From Gorsachius magnificus (lineage: Eukaryota; Chordata; Aves; Pelecaniformes; Ardeidae), in the NCBI GenBank assembly GCA_034008185.1, contig CM067095.1, forward strand, positions 8,912,610 through 8,976,609: a stretch of 64,000 bases of DNA. The letters are read 5' to 3'. Both the position numbers and the translations under genes were made by a program. The notes under the pieces were generated by a model. The model was not told where the DNA came from. It saw only the letters and a program-made list of their open reading frames with translations, and made no database searches. Each line of letters starts with the position of its first letter. Positions within the stretch are counted from its first letter, which is position 1. Shown piece after piece: positions 34,901-49,900 of the stretch.

Positions 34901-37900
34901 AGGACAAAAGGAGGAGGGTGTGCCTGTGCTAGCACAGAGGCAGCGCCAGGCATCTCCTGTTGGTGGGCAGCCTGAAGAGAAAACAGTATTGTCTGTGTAG
35001 GATTTAAAGCTGTGTCAAAGCCCTCCTTCCCCGCAATGTACTGTTCCATCTGTGTTTAAGCAGAAAGTATTAGTGTAGGTGGGAAAGCAAGTTATGCACC
35101 TAGGAAAAGCTGTTGTCCTGAACCAGTTAGAAAAAGCTCATGTGACAACATGGGAGGCACGCCTGTGTGTCATGCAACAGAGGTTTGCTCAGGAAAGGAG
35201 CAGCAGAAAGTGCAATGGAGGAGAAGAAATGCAAAGAGCCAGCCTGGGTGTACCCTGGGTTATGCAAGAAACAACATTTCCCCTGACGCTCTTGGACCCA
35301 CCAGCTCATGCAGGAGCAGGATTCAGGTAGAGAACCCACCCATAACCTAGTCTAGGCCCACTCCAACTGAAGCCATTTCAATAGAAACTGAGAGGCAAAT
35401 TTCCTATTCTGACAGCACTCCTAACCACTGACAAGGTGCCTTTTTTTAGGGGTTGTGGAGGGCATATAGCCAAAGACATCCTACATTCCTTATGCTAAGT
35501 GCGAAGGTTGCCAAAATTAGCACACATACACAGAGTGCACAATAAGCTATTTCCCACTTGATATGCCAAGAAGGCTGAGGAATCTGTGAATTATGCTGTT
35601 AGAAGGAAGCACATACCCAGCATCTTGTCCATCAAAGCAGAAAACACCTCAAAACGGCAGTAAGAAAGAACTAGCATTGCAGGAGCCAGTGTTTAAAACC
35701 AGCAGCAGAACCTTGCAAATAAAACTCTGAGCTCATGTAGACAGCTCCTAACTTGCTGCCAAAAGTGAAAAAGTAGCGTACGCAAGAGTGTAATCAAGCT
35801 CTTCAAATCTACTATGCAAGTGCCTCTGCAGTGGCTCTTTCTCCAAGAAAGCTGAAGTTCTGAGTGCTGTCTTGAGGGAGACATTTCACACTACTTCTGT
35901 AGGTACCGCAGCAAAATTGCTTCAGCCATAGCAGCATTGCATGGTTTTTTATTCCATTTTGCAGAGGTAATAACCATTAGCTGAATAATTTAGGCTGAAA
36001 TATTTTGCCCCATAAAATTTTTTTCCATTGACAAACAGTTATTTCTATCATCCACAATAACTATTTTAAAGGACAGCAGAATGAAGCTGAGTTTTCCATT
36101 TAACACTTTCAAACTTTTTTTGTTTAGAAGGCCTGATTTATTCATACTGTGTGCAACATTTTAGTGTGGTGGTATTTGGAGCCAGGATTTGAGGAAAAAC
36201 ATGATCCATTGGCAAGAAAAAGGAGAGGAGAGAGATGTGGTATTTATTTTTCAAGCAAGTGGCCCACTGTTTTAGCAATGAGGGAAGAAAGGGACTTGAT
36301 TTCTTACAAGAAATCTCTTAAATTTTTATGTATTCATTTTGTGAATCTGACTGGGAAGCTCATGCATGTAGAAGAGGATTAGGGCCTGCTTCTCACTCAG
36401 ATGCAAGTGGTCAGAAAGTTTCTCTGAAATAATAGAATTGTACTTGTAGGAAAACTGATGAAAGATCCAGGTTCATTGTTTCTGAAGAGGGCTACATTTG
36501 CAGAATGAGAGACAAAACAGGCTCAGTGGTCATTGCTCTGGTCAGGTAAAATCCCCTGCCCAAATAGCAAGTAAGAGATGTAGGCAGTTATTTAAAGTAT
36601 TATGGAAAAATGATCACGTCCTACACTAATGTGTGATGTAAGTAAACTGAGTTCTAATGGAAAACAGCACATCATCTCCTGTAATAAAAAGCCCTGTTTT
36701 GTTCTATATTTGATCCTACCCCATTGTGTTCACTTACTTAAGCATACTTTCTTGAATTGCAGACTGGAGCATGTGGGCTCTCTCCCCTTTGCGTGATATT
36801 ACAGCCTGCTAACACAGCAGGGTTTGTCTTTGGTCACCCAGCTAGAATGAGCCATAATGATTAACAACATGTATTACTTCTTGGCTCTGCTTGTCTTTAA
36901 ACTGATGGCTCTATATATCCGTCCCACAGCTTTTGGCATTGGCTTCTCATCAGGTTGTGACCTGTGGCCTCCAGGTTTGAATAGGAGCAGCAGCTATTCC
37001 TGGGGCTTAATAGTAAATATTACACTTCATGGCTCAGTTTTTAGCTTAAGTGATCCATTGCTGGAGATATAAACCAAAAAAATTACAAAAGAAAATTGCA
37101 ATTCTCTTTAATTGCAGAGATCCAATATCTAACTGCATCTTTATTTTCATGGGTATGAGCCTAGGGAGAATTTTCTTTCTGGGTAAAACCTACTTCTAGT
37201 GAGTTTGGGTCTCATGAAAGTAGATTCTTAACAACTATCTTGCAACTAAAATATTGTTAAGCCATTGTCTAAATATAGTTGTAACATTGAAACACACAGC
37301 AAGTATTTCTTCCTCTTTTTTTCCTATATTTTTTTTCCTATATTTAAGCTGAGTTTTAAAAATGGAGCTGTAAATACTGAGTGATGAACATGAACACCTG
37401 TGTGGCATCTACATGGAGGTAAAGGAAACTGGAATGTTGGGGGGACCCATGGCTTCAACGCTGGTAATGAAACTGCTATTGAAGAACAGGTCATAATCTA
37501 GGGTTTTCCTCCCAGCTTGCCATGCAGCCCTTACCTCAAGAGGATTGAGGAAATCTGAGCCCAGACCACCAGGCCATATTTCCCCCTAGTTAAAATGCCC
37601 AGAATCACATTAAGCAATGATTCTGATCCAAACTGTTGTGTGATTGTAAGCCAAGCACAAAGTTCAGTGCTGCTTATATCCAGGTGCTGGTCCAGGCATA
37701 TCTGGAGTCCCAGATCTAACCCTTATCATCAGATTTATCTGACATTTGAGTAAAATTTTAAGTCAGCATGGAATGCTCAAAATGAGGATAAGGTCTGGGA
37801 AATGTTTCTGTGAATATGGACTTACTATCACATTTGTAACCAAGTGAAAGGCTTAGTGAGCTAACCATGCTTCCTCCTCATGCTTGCTGCTCTTTGAAGA

Positions 37901-40900
37901 TGTTTCGATAGAATTATGTTGACAGCTGCCAGTATATTAAAGGCCAATAAGACAGAATCTACCCCATTGTTTTGCATCCAGGGGGTATAGCACCCAATAT
38001 GCAACTGGGGAAACCTATTGCGCCAGCAGCTAGTCTAGGATCAGCTTCATTCTGTATCTGTGCAACTCTCGGTGGGTGGGGGCGAAATTCTGCCTTAAGC
38101 CCGCCAGCAGCGGGGCCTCGAGTTCTCAGTGAGAGCAAGACTACCAGGCAAAGCACTGAGTTAGAGTGCCTTTAGTGAATATTTTTTTTTGTTCAAGCAA
38201 ACGCTGGAAAAGTGAAGTTTCCTGTCTGTGATCTTGAGTTTCTCCTGCTACTGGGAAAGTTTATGATCTGTAGGAGATGTGTTACACGAACCTACTGGAA
38301 TGTAGTCAGGAAGCAGAAGGAATTCCATGGCTTGCAGTCTGCAGCAAGGGCTTTAATCTGTCCTGGAGTGACTTGAAGCTCTCTCTTTTTCCCCTTCATA
38401 TACCTTTTTTTTTTTCTTTTTAAACATGAACCAGCCTGTCAAATGCACACACACACAAATGTTAACTGAAATCTCAGTGTGATATTCTTTAGATGTTTGA
38501 TGGCAAAAAAGCAAAATGGAGATGTGAAGCTCCTTGCTGTACATGCGCACACAATGCCTTACACACAGCCCTGCTACCCCAGGGTAGCTAGCAATGTGGC
38601 TGTAGCGGCTATTTGCTCCCACTCCTAATGATTTGATATTCCAGGATCAAGGCACCAGGTTCACTTCATGCAACTTCATGCAGCCCATGGGGTTGAGGGG
38701 CTAAAATCATCAAAACAGAGATTTTTCTGAGTATACAGGTTGGATGTGACCCTGTGACATTTTGTTGTAGAGCAGGCTACTTTAATGAGTGCATGAGCCA
38801 GTGTTCATCCTAAATCAAATCTTATTCCCTTGTGTATCCCTGCTGCCTCTCCAAGGCTGCAAATCCGTTTCAAAGGTTATTAGTTTGGAAATACTTTAGG
38901 GGGACATCCTGTAACTGCCTGCATTATTTTGGTGGCAATAGACAAAGAGAGAAAAGCTCTCTTGCATATTTTTTTTTTCCTTTTCTACTGCATTGCAAGT
39001 ATTTTTCCATATAATTAATCCTACTAGGTTTCTAATTGAACTAGTGGTTTGCATAAATGTTAATCAGTCACTGAGAAACACAAAGGGTCGGGGTACAGCA
39101 AATGAAGGGGTATATTTGATACCTACTCTGATGTATCTTTGCTGAGCTCTCATATTGCAGAAGATGCTCATATTGGTTTTCCCTAGGATGTTTTTTGTTG
39201 AGTTTTATTGGTAATAGCAATATAGGTAAATAAATTATCTAAGCACGTTACTTGTTCTAATTCTCCCTTAATGTCATTTCAATAGGAATTATAAGAAGTA
39301 AGGGCTAAATATATTCTATGTTGGTCTGGTCTCTCAGTCCCTCTCTGTCTTAATGAATGGAGAAGTATTTCTTCACTCTCCATTGTGTAATATGTTGTGA
39401 GGATAAAGAAATTCAAGTCTTGGAGGCCTTTATATGAATAAGGGCCATATAACCTGCTATAGAAAAACACAAAGCAATGTTCTTGGTACTCACCTTGGCT
39501 ATGTAACTCATCTGCTGCTGGTACATATTCCAACTCCAAACTGTGACAGTTTCAGATGTTTTGCTTTACAGGATTGTTTTGATTTCAATGATCATGGGCT
39601 TGATATGACCACTTGATTTGACCCCTTTAACTTTGGTAATTCAGTTCTTCAAAAATTTAGGAAAATTAAGGAACTAGTAAGGAAGGTGAGTGGGAAATTA
39701 AAGAAAGGTACCAACCAGGTTAAGGCTTCTTTCTTTTTTATCAGCATTTAATTATGGAAAAATATTTTCCTGCACGGAACTGGCAATGCTCCAGAATTGC
39801 ATTTCGTCTTCAGGTGACCCCCTGCTGTCCCCAGGCATCCAGGTTGCTACCAGAAACAAGCCGGGTGGTTTGATGAGTAACTGTAGTTAGAGATGCATAA
39901 TGATCTTTTGGGTTCTGCATGGCCTGAGTATGCAAAGCAAACCTCAGCAGAATTAAGGCATCTGGAAGTTCAGATTGTTTCATCATAAAACTAGAAAGTC
40001 CTCCATCTTCCTGAGAGCTACAGAAAAAAAGGAGTTTTTTTAAAAACACACTCACAGTTTCATACTTTATTCTGCTCTTGGGACTAGACTGAAATTAGCT
40101 TTTCTTGGTGACACATTTCTGTATATTAGCGGGAAGGCAGAATGTGACCATAACAAGCAAAATGCAGTTTTATCAGAGAGACGAAGGGACACAGTTGGTT
40201 GCTGTAAACTGAGTGAAGCTGGCTTTTCTATCAGTAGTTTTCAATGAAGTTGGACAAGGTGGAGAAACGTGGCAAAATATCAAAGCTTAAGTGTTAATAC
40301 TTAAATGTTACCTATCACTTTTCCATCCCTCCTTGTAGTCCAATACTGCAGAAAGTAAATTCCCATTGATAGATCCAAGACACAGCCTGGTGTTGTATTC
40401 ATTAAGCTTTCCTGTTGCCATTATTAAGCTTGGTAAAGTTGAAGGCACTGTTAAAATGAACTTGCCAGAGGAAAATGGTTCTGATGCATCCATTTCTACA
40501 ACTTATCCTGTGGTGACATCAGACAGCCTCATGGGCATCCAGGGAGCACAGATACAATTGGAAAGGGGACAGGGAAAGAAGATTCAATTTTTCTTCTGCT
40601 GAAATGTAAGGAGTTCTGGGGAAAACATAGACAGTTCAGAGATATTTGCCTTCCTTCAGGCATGCCATCAGCTGCTGTATAAGCTTCAAAACAAAACTCA
40701 CCAAAATGACAGCACTTTTTTTGCTGCTGCAGTGAGGAATTAGGCTGTTCCTGGGGGAGTATTTTTTAACGTCCTTGCAATGCAAGGCAAGAGAGAAGCC
40801 TCAAACCATTGTGTGGTGACAGCCATTCCAAATCCTCAAACATGGGAACTCTCTCTGTTTGTCACCGTACAATAGTCACCTTTCAGGACATTAAAACAGA

Positions 40901-43900
40901 TATTGTGTAACAGCCAAAGAAATAAAGCCACGATATGATGGAGCTTGTCAGCTACTAATGTGATATCTACACACATACATGTTCTGTGTCTCCTTGTATT
41001 AAATCATTCTGTGCAAGTATTTAGCTATTAAATAAAACAGTGTATGACCATAATCAGTAGACCAGTATCAATTTTTCCCTGCTTCCTTTGTCACAGCTTC
41101 AAGTTATGATCATGCCACTTCAGAGCTCAGTGATTGTTATTAGCAGATCTGGGTAATCTACTAAGTAATTTGGGTTTGTTTTGAGGTTCTGTGTTAAACT
41201 CTGCTACAAGTTGTACCAGGCATATTGAGCTCAATTAGAGCGGTCAGTGAGCTATTTTACCAGTGGTTCTAACTAACAAAAAGAGTCCCTGTGTGTATAC
41301 TTAGAAAAGTTTACAAACTTGCTGCTATTTGCTTAATAAGGTCAGAATAGCAAGCTAAGCTGCAAAGAAAGCAGTGGTTCTTACGGTTAGGAAAACAACA
41401 ACAGAAAAAGAAAAACACTGTGAGACTGCATAGTCCATCGGGGAGAGCACAGGGCTGGGGTCAGGCCTCTGAGGGTGCAGGTTGACGTTCCAGGTGGTAG
41501 ATGTCTTGAAAATCCGTTTCTTATGCCACAAAACCCTGTGAAGTTTTGAAAAGCCTCACTATTTTGTCTTCACAAAAATGTCTTGGGGGAGAAGGAACTA
41601 CAGTAGTTTGGTCATTAGGTCACTCTTTAGGAGACCAAAGATCCAAGTCTTTTCATCCTTAAAGACCAGATTTGAAGCTGGGCCCACACTAACTGGTGTG
41701 TATCTCTTTCACATGCCTAGGGAAGAATATAGCTCATGAAAACATTTTACGTCATTGGCAAATGTTCTCTTATAGATGAAATATATTTTTTTCCAAAAAA
41801 ATCATAAGCTGTTTTTTTCCCTTGGCTCTGCCAGTCCCTTTATTTTTCTCTGCTTTCATCCCCAAACCTCCTACCCTTTTTCTGTCTTGTCTGTTTTGAT
41901 TCAGTCCATGCCCTGAATGACTTCTGTCTTGCTATGTGCTTGTACAGTGTCTATCGCAACGGGTTTCAATCTGTTAGCACCTAGAGGCATTAACATAATG
42001 CAGGTAATAAGGTCTAAATTTAACTTGCTCACAACTACTTTTACCCACTCTAATATGCATAATGCTCTTCAGCTGACAGACTCGAATCGCATATAATAGC
42101 TGCCTGGCTACAGTACACAGGCGAAGAAGCTGATAGAAAACATTTACCTCAATAAAAAGAATATTTTTCCATTCCCAAACCCTCAGTTTCATTTTTCCTA
42201 TTGCTTTCAGAAGCTTCATGTCAAGATAGATTTTCCTCCCACTGTGATGCCATTAATTCTCATGGCTGGCATAAAATATGCTTTATGAGTTATTAAAGAA
42301 TGCTACAGTAGCTGAATTGGGCAATCATTAAATAAATATTACTAAATAGTTTATAAAAAGAAAATGTAAGTGCTTGCCATTTTTACTTATTCTCCCCAGG
42401 AAGGATGAATTTATAGTTTTTCTTCCTTTATCTATTTTTATGAGGTGAAATGAACTCTACAAACTTCATGGTTCATCCAAATACCTATAAGATGTGTAAT
42501 TGATGAAGATCCTTTGAACAAGAAATAACCAACCAGCATGTTCCTAAATTCCTGTGTTTAGCTCCATGAGTCTCCCAAATAAAAACTCAGAAAACTGACT
42601 TCAAGTCCTTTGGTCTATAATTCTTTGCTTTTACAAGCCTTAATCATAGAGTTTACCAGTATTAATCAAATTATGTATGGGAAACTGTGAAGAAGTAATT
42701 CAATTCAAAAAGTATAAAAAGACTGAAACATAGGGAACAATTTTCATGGGTTCATTTGGACACTGTACACTGGCTTTGGTTCTTGGCAAAAATTTGTCCT
42801 CTTGCTTAGCTCGACATTCATTGTGCACTGTCTGCAGTGCCTCCCAAGGAAGTCCTTCCATGAACAGGAGCATAAACAGAGGAAAGACCCTGGTGCCAAG
42901 ATAATTAATTCTTTTAATTTCTTTAACTTAAGCTTCAGCCAGCTAAAAATATTGTCTAAGCACATCACCCATCTTCCTTCAAGAGCCAATAGCAGGTTTC
43001 TAAAACACAGGACTAATTAATCTTTTGGAAGTACCTTCCCCTCTCTCTCTTGACTGTGGAGATGGCCAATATTGTTTTAAGCTGGATCCCAACCTGAACA
43101 ACCAGCTTAGAAGGAACTTCAATCACATATTCACAGAAATCTGTGCTGGATAGTTCTGCTTTACAGTTGTTTATACTGTGTGGGACTGCACTGACAAGGA
43201 GTGATGCTGGCTTCAGTATCGCCCTTCCTGAGCACAGTTTACACTTTCTAATTTGCATTTGCCTGTTCTCTGTAGTGCGAGTCTCACTTTGCTTGGGGAC
43301 AATGTGTTACAGCTTAGAAGCTGCCTGCTGGACTGTACTGAGACCAAAAGAACTTCTTACAGTCATGTTTATTCTTCTCAAAGATTAAGGCAAAGCACAA
43401 AAACACATACAGCCAGTTTGGTTTCAAGGTGTTGGGAGTAGCTCAGTGACGACTAGCACTGAACTGAGCATTTATTCAGCAATATGGGTACAGCTGTGTA
43501 CTGATGAAGGAATAGCAAATTCACATAAAAATGAAATTCTTAGACCAGGCAGCCAGTTTTTGTGTGTAACAATGTCATTTTGTCTGTCACAATTGGATTA
43601 ATGCACTGCTGCTGACATCTGAAACTGTAGGTGCTCTCAGCAAAATCCACAGATCAATGTTGCAGACGCTGGTAACAACCATTATGCTGTTTTAGTATTT
43701 CCCAGGTAGAGATCACAGTTGTTTTCTCAGTACCAGGGCATTAGAGACCCAATTGTTACTATAGCTACCCAAAGGCCTGCAGAAAGCAGGTCCAATGAGT
43801 GATTTCTCCGCGTTGTGATTTTTTAAATTTTTTTTTCTAGGAACTCGTGCTTATTTCTTTATTCACTCTTCTTTATGAAGGCCTCATGGCTGTGTGGTCC

Positions 43901-46900
43901 ATTTGCAGCTGCCATCATCTTTGCTAGCCCCATTTTTTCTTTGGTTAAATCAAACTATGGGGCTGAGAGGTCTTGTTCCTTTTCAAAATTCATATGTATG
44001 ATGATTGGGTCCAAACCCTGATATGCAGCTTCTCTTGTCCATCTCTAACATAACCGAATTTCTCCTGGCTCTTTTCCATTCAGTTGTCTTCTATTTCTAT
44101 AGATTCAAAAATAGCTCCTGCATATTTAATTATGCTTCACTTCCCTCTGTTCCTTCTAGCCCATTCAGTCTCCAGTACAGTGCTTTGTCTGCTGACAGAC
44201 TTTCCATTTAGGCTGGCTGATGCTCAACCTATTATACTTCCAGCCCATATCAAATGAAAGAGGTTGTTATCTTCTGAGACCGGGAGCCTATGCAGCAAAG
44301 TATTGTTGACCAAAAATTAGGTCAACAATGCCATATGAGTGCCTCACAGTTCATGATAAAATTGGTCATTAAGAGCTGTGAAAGCAAGGTACAACAGTGG
44401 ACAGAGAAGTAAAGAAGTAATCAGGAGAATATTTCCTTTTCCTCTTTTAATAAGCTATCATTTATCCCTGTCCTATTTTGATCCCCTTGGGGCTTATAGC
44501 CTGAGCAGGGAAATTAAAAAAAGAAAAAAAGAGAGACAAGTAATAATAAAATAGTGCATGTGTTTAAATATTTGCAGGAGAAAGGAAGCAACGTAGAATC
44601 TCTCACTAAATCCATGATGAAATGGAAGAAGTACAGACCTTTCAAAGTAACTATTAAGTTCAGTTCCAGAGGGATGTTGGTGCTTAAATCTGCTAGGTTT
44701 TCTTTCAGGAAATGATCTCCCTGGAGGGCCCTGGTCTCAAAGCCCACTAAAGTCAATGACAGTTTTCCCACTGACTCAAACAGTCTTTCACTAAAACCCT
44801 AAAAAGCAGCTGGAGCTTTGTACGTGTCAAGGTTATCACCATGATAATTTGACTTACTGTTGTAGCATCAGTGTCTTCTGTCAATGTTGCATTCATGATC
44901 CAACTAAAGTAAATGACATACTAACACCAAACAGATGACAGTCCCTGTGTTGAGAAACATCCTGTCCAGAATAGGAGCTTACCTTTATTCTATAAATAAT
45001 CATATGTTTATGAATATATTTAACTCAGCACACTGGGATGCGTGTCAAGGGAATTCTGACAAACACATGAAGGTGCTGGAGGTGAAGTGAACCCTAATTT
45101 AGCTACTTGATTGTCCTCTGCAAGGTAAATGCATTCATATTTCATGGATTTGCAGACCTCACCAGTAACATATAGTATAATGTAGCATGAAAACAGCACT
45201 TCCCCTGAGCACAAGATATTTGACCTATCTTATGTTAGCTCCTCATCTCAAATGAATGTAGTTCACCTTTTCTGGCAACATAAATATGAATGGCATTTAA
45301 ACTGCTGAAGGTGTTTTCTTCCTCCGAGATGCACTTTTCATTTGTTGCATTAGTAGGACAGATGAGTGATAGCACTTCTTTTAATGCTATGGGATAAATT
45401 TTGTAAATCGGTGTGAGGGGAAGGAGGAAGCTGAAATACGGTCAGGGATACTAGTTTGGTTCTCCCGTTGAATGAATGAGTTACTCGGGGAAGGGCAAGG
45501 ATGTGGCAGTCTCCAGGCACTGAAGTACATGATAGTTGGTAAAGTAAAAAGATATGGCAGGAGCTGACAAACCTGTACCAAAAAATGAAGTTTTTTCTCA
45601 CATACTAATATATTGGTTGAGGACTAGAGACACTAAGCATCCTTTGTAGGATGCTTTATAAGCTTGACCTGAAGTTTGCTGAATCCAGTCAGAAGATGCT
45701 TATTCGTGTCAGAGGATGCTGAAGCAAGCTTTAAGTATTTTTCTTCTGTTAACTTCAATTTTTAATATCTTGTCTTCAATCTATGTGAACACCCCTTGCT
45801 GATGCTATTGGTATGTATGTGCTGAGTCTGAGAACTTTGTATGCTGGCCATGCCCCCCAGGCCTGACAGAGATGTCAATTAGACTTGTAATATGACAACA
45901 AAAGAGGAGTGCTAAAGAGACATCATACGTTTGGAAAAAATGTGTGAAAATTAGTGACAGAAGAGACTTCCTTTTTTAGCAAAAAAAGATGGAATTTGAA
46001 GTGCAAAACTGAAAGAAATCACTGCAATCATATAAGCCTTCTCAAGCTGCCAAATTTTGCAAAAACTAGTGTGGCGCACACACACACACAGAAAAGACGA
46101 AAGTAATAGCTGCTTTTTTGTCCCCTAGAAAAATCTGTGGAAGATCTCTATCCTGAAAAGATAATAATGTTGAATAGTTATTAATCTTAATTAATTAATT
46201 ATCTTAAGGAATATTACCCAGAGCACCCACATGGCTAAAATTGCTGAAGGAAGCCTGTGACGTATATTTTACCCCTCTTTGACATTCCTACTCTACTCTA
46301 AACATTTCATAGGGGCTTCAAACAAAGCCCAAAGAGAAAAAGATCAGCTTTCAGAGAACTGTTCATGCTGCCTGTCTCAGACTGTGCCACGAGACTGGCT
46401 TCTCTGGAGTTGTTGCTATTGCTTTACTGTGTCCCTGGATGTCCTCACAAACCTGGGCTTCTCTGTACCCTGGAAGTCAATCTCTAAGTGCATGGGTTCG
46501 CAACCTGCCTGGGGCACTGTCTGGGCAGTTCTCAACCCTACTGCACTGACAGGGCTCCAGTGGCTCCCTGGTGTCACCAGTAATAGCGGAGCTGCCTTAA
46601 GGCCTATCACTTCTGCAGTGGAGAACTCTGCAATAATAGTTTTGCTGTTTCTTGTAAAGTGTGGATGCACCTATCCTTTTCACAGCCATATCCTTATTTT
46701 ACCCTCAGAGGTTTACTTTTGTTCTATACTGTGTTCACATGCACAAAGCATCATACGTCTCAAAAGTGCTCTCTAAACCAAGGCCTAAATCATGCCCAAC
46801 ATAAGCCATGGCAATCGTTACTCTTTCCACCTGCATTTCCCTCGGCACAGAGGGAACCAGGGTTAGTTCACCTGCTGGGGGTCCCAGTGCGGTACTGATG

Positions 46901-49900
46901 AACACAGACAAACGCAAGAGACAAAGAGAGGGCATGAGTGTGAGAATGGAGGAAAAGTGAGCTGGCTGGGGAGAGGGGATGACAATTAAGGTACTCCAGG
47001 AGAGCGGGATTAGGAGGCATACCCCACCAATTAAAGTGTTTAATGTAATGAGGATTTTCAGTTGAATTTTTAAGACTTTGTTGGGCAAGACCCCATTTTT
47101 CTCTGTTGTTTAATAACTTCTCCAGAACTTGAAACTAATATCTGTTTTCTTTTCTGGCACATATTTAACTGCTATTGGAGGAAAGTTTCCTTGTTCTCTG
47201 GTTTTGATGTAATTTAGATGTGTTTTGAAGAGGAGAAGGCACAAGAGTATCTTTAGTATCCCTTTAATGAAATGGTGTACTCTGGTACACTGCAGATATG
47301 AAGAACGTCATGCTGGTAGTAGAACGCAGTACACTGAGAACCACAGGAGAACATATTGTAACTCCTGCTCTCTGCCTCATGGACAGGCTGTCCTACATCA
47401 GGCTTTGGACTCAGTGAGTAGAATCATTCTTGGTTCAAAAGACGACCACTGCAATGTCTCCAAAACATGACCTAATGTCAGAAATAGTGGAGGAGTTAAT
47501 TCTGTGCCATAAAAATGTCATTTGGAAATTGCTGCTTTTAAATAATTGCCATCTTTTTATATATTGCATATACATTACCAACCCAGAACCCACTTTTATA
47601 CTTAAAACAAAACTGAGAACAAAGGCGGCCTGTGTGAAACCTAACCACTTTAAACACAGCTGCAGGTGCCTGCACAATGTACACTTCTGAAAGGAAAGCA
47701 CTAAAGCTGGAGAAATAAAATGGTCATTGAACTATTTTGTACAATGAAAATTCCTGGCTAAACATATATTCTCATTCCATTTTGTAGTACAGCATATATG
47801 TCCCTGGAGTGAAAGTCACAGTTGGTTACGAAATGAACAGTAATGAATTGCCTAAGAAGTGCTGTATGCATCTCACAGCCTCTACTAGAAGATATATGGA
47901 GCTCTTAAGTGTAGATCTGATAGAAATGGGCAGAACCTGATTTTTCTCTGATTCAAAAACTTTTACATTTTCAAAAAAAAATTTGTACCCTTTTCATAAG
48001 GAGGAGCTGAGGACCTTTACACTTCCTTAGAGTTCAAAACTTCCCCATGTACTTCAACACCAAATAGAATAGGAAACTTCCAGCCTGGTGGAAAGTAAGA
48101 CATGAACCCTTACTAACCATAGTTCTTTTTATTTGCCTCCCTTTCCCAACCCCTTCCTTGGCAAAAGTTGATCCAGCTAATAAACATTTCCCTGTGGAAA
48201 AAAATTTCATGAGCAAAATCTCAGCTAACCTACAATATATAGCATACTGTGTGCAAGTAATGGGTAGGGATTTATCCAATTGCCAAAATATTCTGTGACT
48301 TTGGAAGCTCATGTAAGCGGATTTTATCCTTACCACTGCACTGCGCCAAGGGCATACAGTGCCACTTCCTACATCGGATCTGAGGGAGGTAACAGAAGAT
48401 ATGCTAACTTTCGGGTTTCTATTCCCTGACCATGTCATTAGTGCCAATTGTAGAAACAGCTCTGAATGGAAGGGAGGAAAACAGTAGACACATGATTTAA
48501 AACACCATTGTGGTGTAACTCAAACGTTTGGCCTGCCCATACATTGTTACTTGAATGCTTAGATAATGTGAAGGGAAAGAAAGCACAATTGTAATAGAAT
48601 TTATTTAGGTGCCAAATGCCCTTGAGGGCAAACCAGGTCTCTGTGGATGCAGGAAACAGAGCTATCTCTGAAATCCAAGAAGAAAAATATTCTCAGTGGA
48701 ACCAAATCTGGCATTTACTCTCCTGGTGCATTGCCAAAGCTTCGGTAAGGCTGAAATTTGATGCAAGTTCTATTGCTGAATTAAAGAAAATTGCTTTCTA
48801 ATAATTTGGTGAAAACCACTGCTATAGTTTAGATGTGTTGACATTAAATAGCTTTTGATTTTTATTTGTTCCATAGTGCTAAGATGGTGCTGGAGGCAAT
48901 TAGCTGCATTTGGAAGTAGGGGAATGATTGATTGTTCTGCTTCCTCTCAGATGCTTTGTGGGTTTAACTTTTATCTACAGTTTAAAATCAAAGGGTTCTT
49001 TTCTGTTTTTTTTAAACTAGTTTACAGTCTGTTGACAAAAAGGCCTTCTATCTGAATAGATCGTACGCTCTTGCTTAGCTGGATTAAAAATGACAATTGT
49101 ATTTGAAGGAAGATATTATTTTCCTGATTATTTCTTCCTGGGAAAAAAGGCTTCATGGTGTAATTTCTGTTTTCACTTGATGACTTAAGAGACTTTTTAA
49201 ATTTAGAAATTTCTTCACTCCAGCTATGATAAACAGTAATAGATCAGTGTTTGATTTGGTTTTTAAATTACACTAGGCTTTAAATTTGCAACTGGAAGTC
49301 AGTGACGCTCTGTGCTGACTTAGACTAGAATGAACAAACAGGGATAGACTCCTGGATATATTTAAGCATATTTTCAAGAACAGTCTTAGAGCAATCAAGT
49401 CAGTGAAGACCAGTTTCTTGTAACAAAACTGTATCAATCCCCTTATTTGAAAAGCAGTATCCCCTGATCTTAATGAGGATGCAAGACATGCTGAGGGACC
49501 TTGGTTCCAGGCACTACAGTGTGACTGTTGCAGCTCTTGCTAACCTGCACCTCAAACGTTTCCACTCTTGTCAGCACATCCCTGGATTTCACAGTTCACC
49601 CAGGGAAGAAGGGACAGGCTGCCAGAATTGTTTCTACATTGCTGGTAGTGCAATTAGCTTTCTCCTGAGATGAACATTTACCAGAAGCCTGGATCTCAGC
49701 ACCTCTTTGGAGTTCAGATTATTTTTTTACACTCCAGCTGCTGTTCTGCAAAAATGGTCTCTGGATGAAAAATGCCCACAGGGTCCAGGGGCTGATCTGC
49801 ACAACAAATACTGCCTACAGCCAAAAATCAACAGGGATAAAAAGGGGAGCTTAAAAAGGCAACTAGATTTACAAACCTGTAAGCAGGAAATACTGTTGTC

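Noticed and set aside
46279..46776. 165-codon plus-strand frame
   Set aside because: Composition is cysteine/serine/leucine-rich without domain or signal; overlapping frames on the other strand are similar. Taken as chance in a GC-richer patch.
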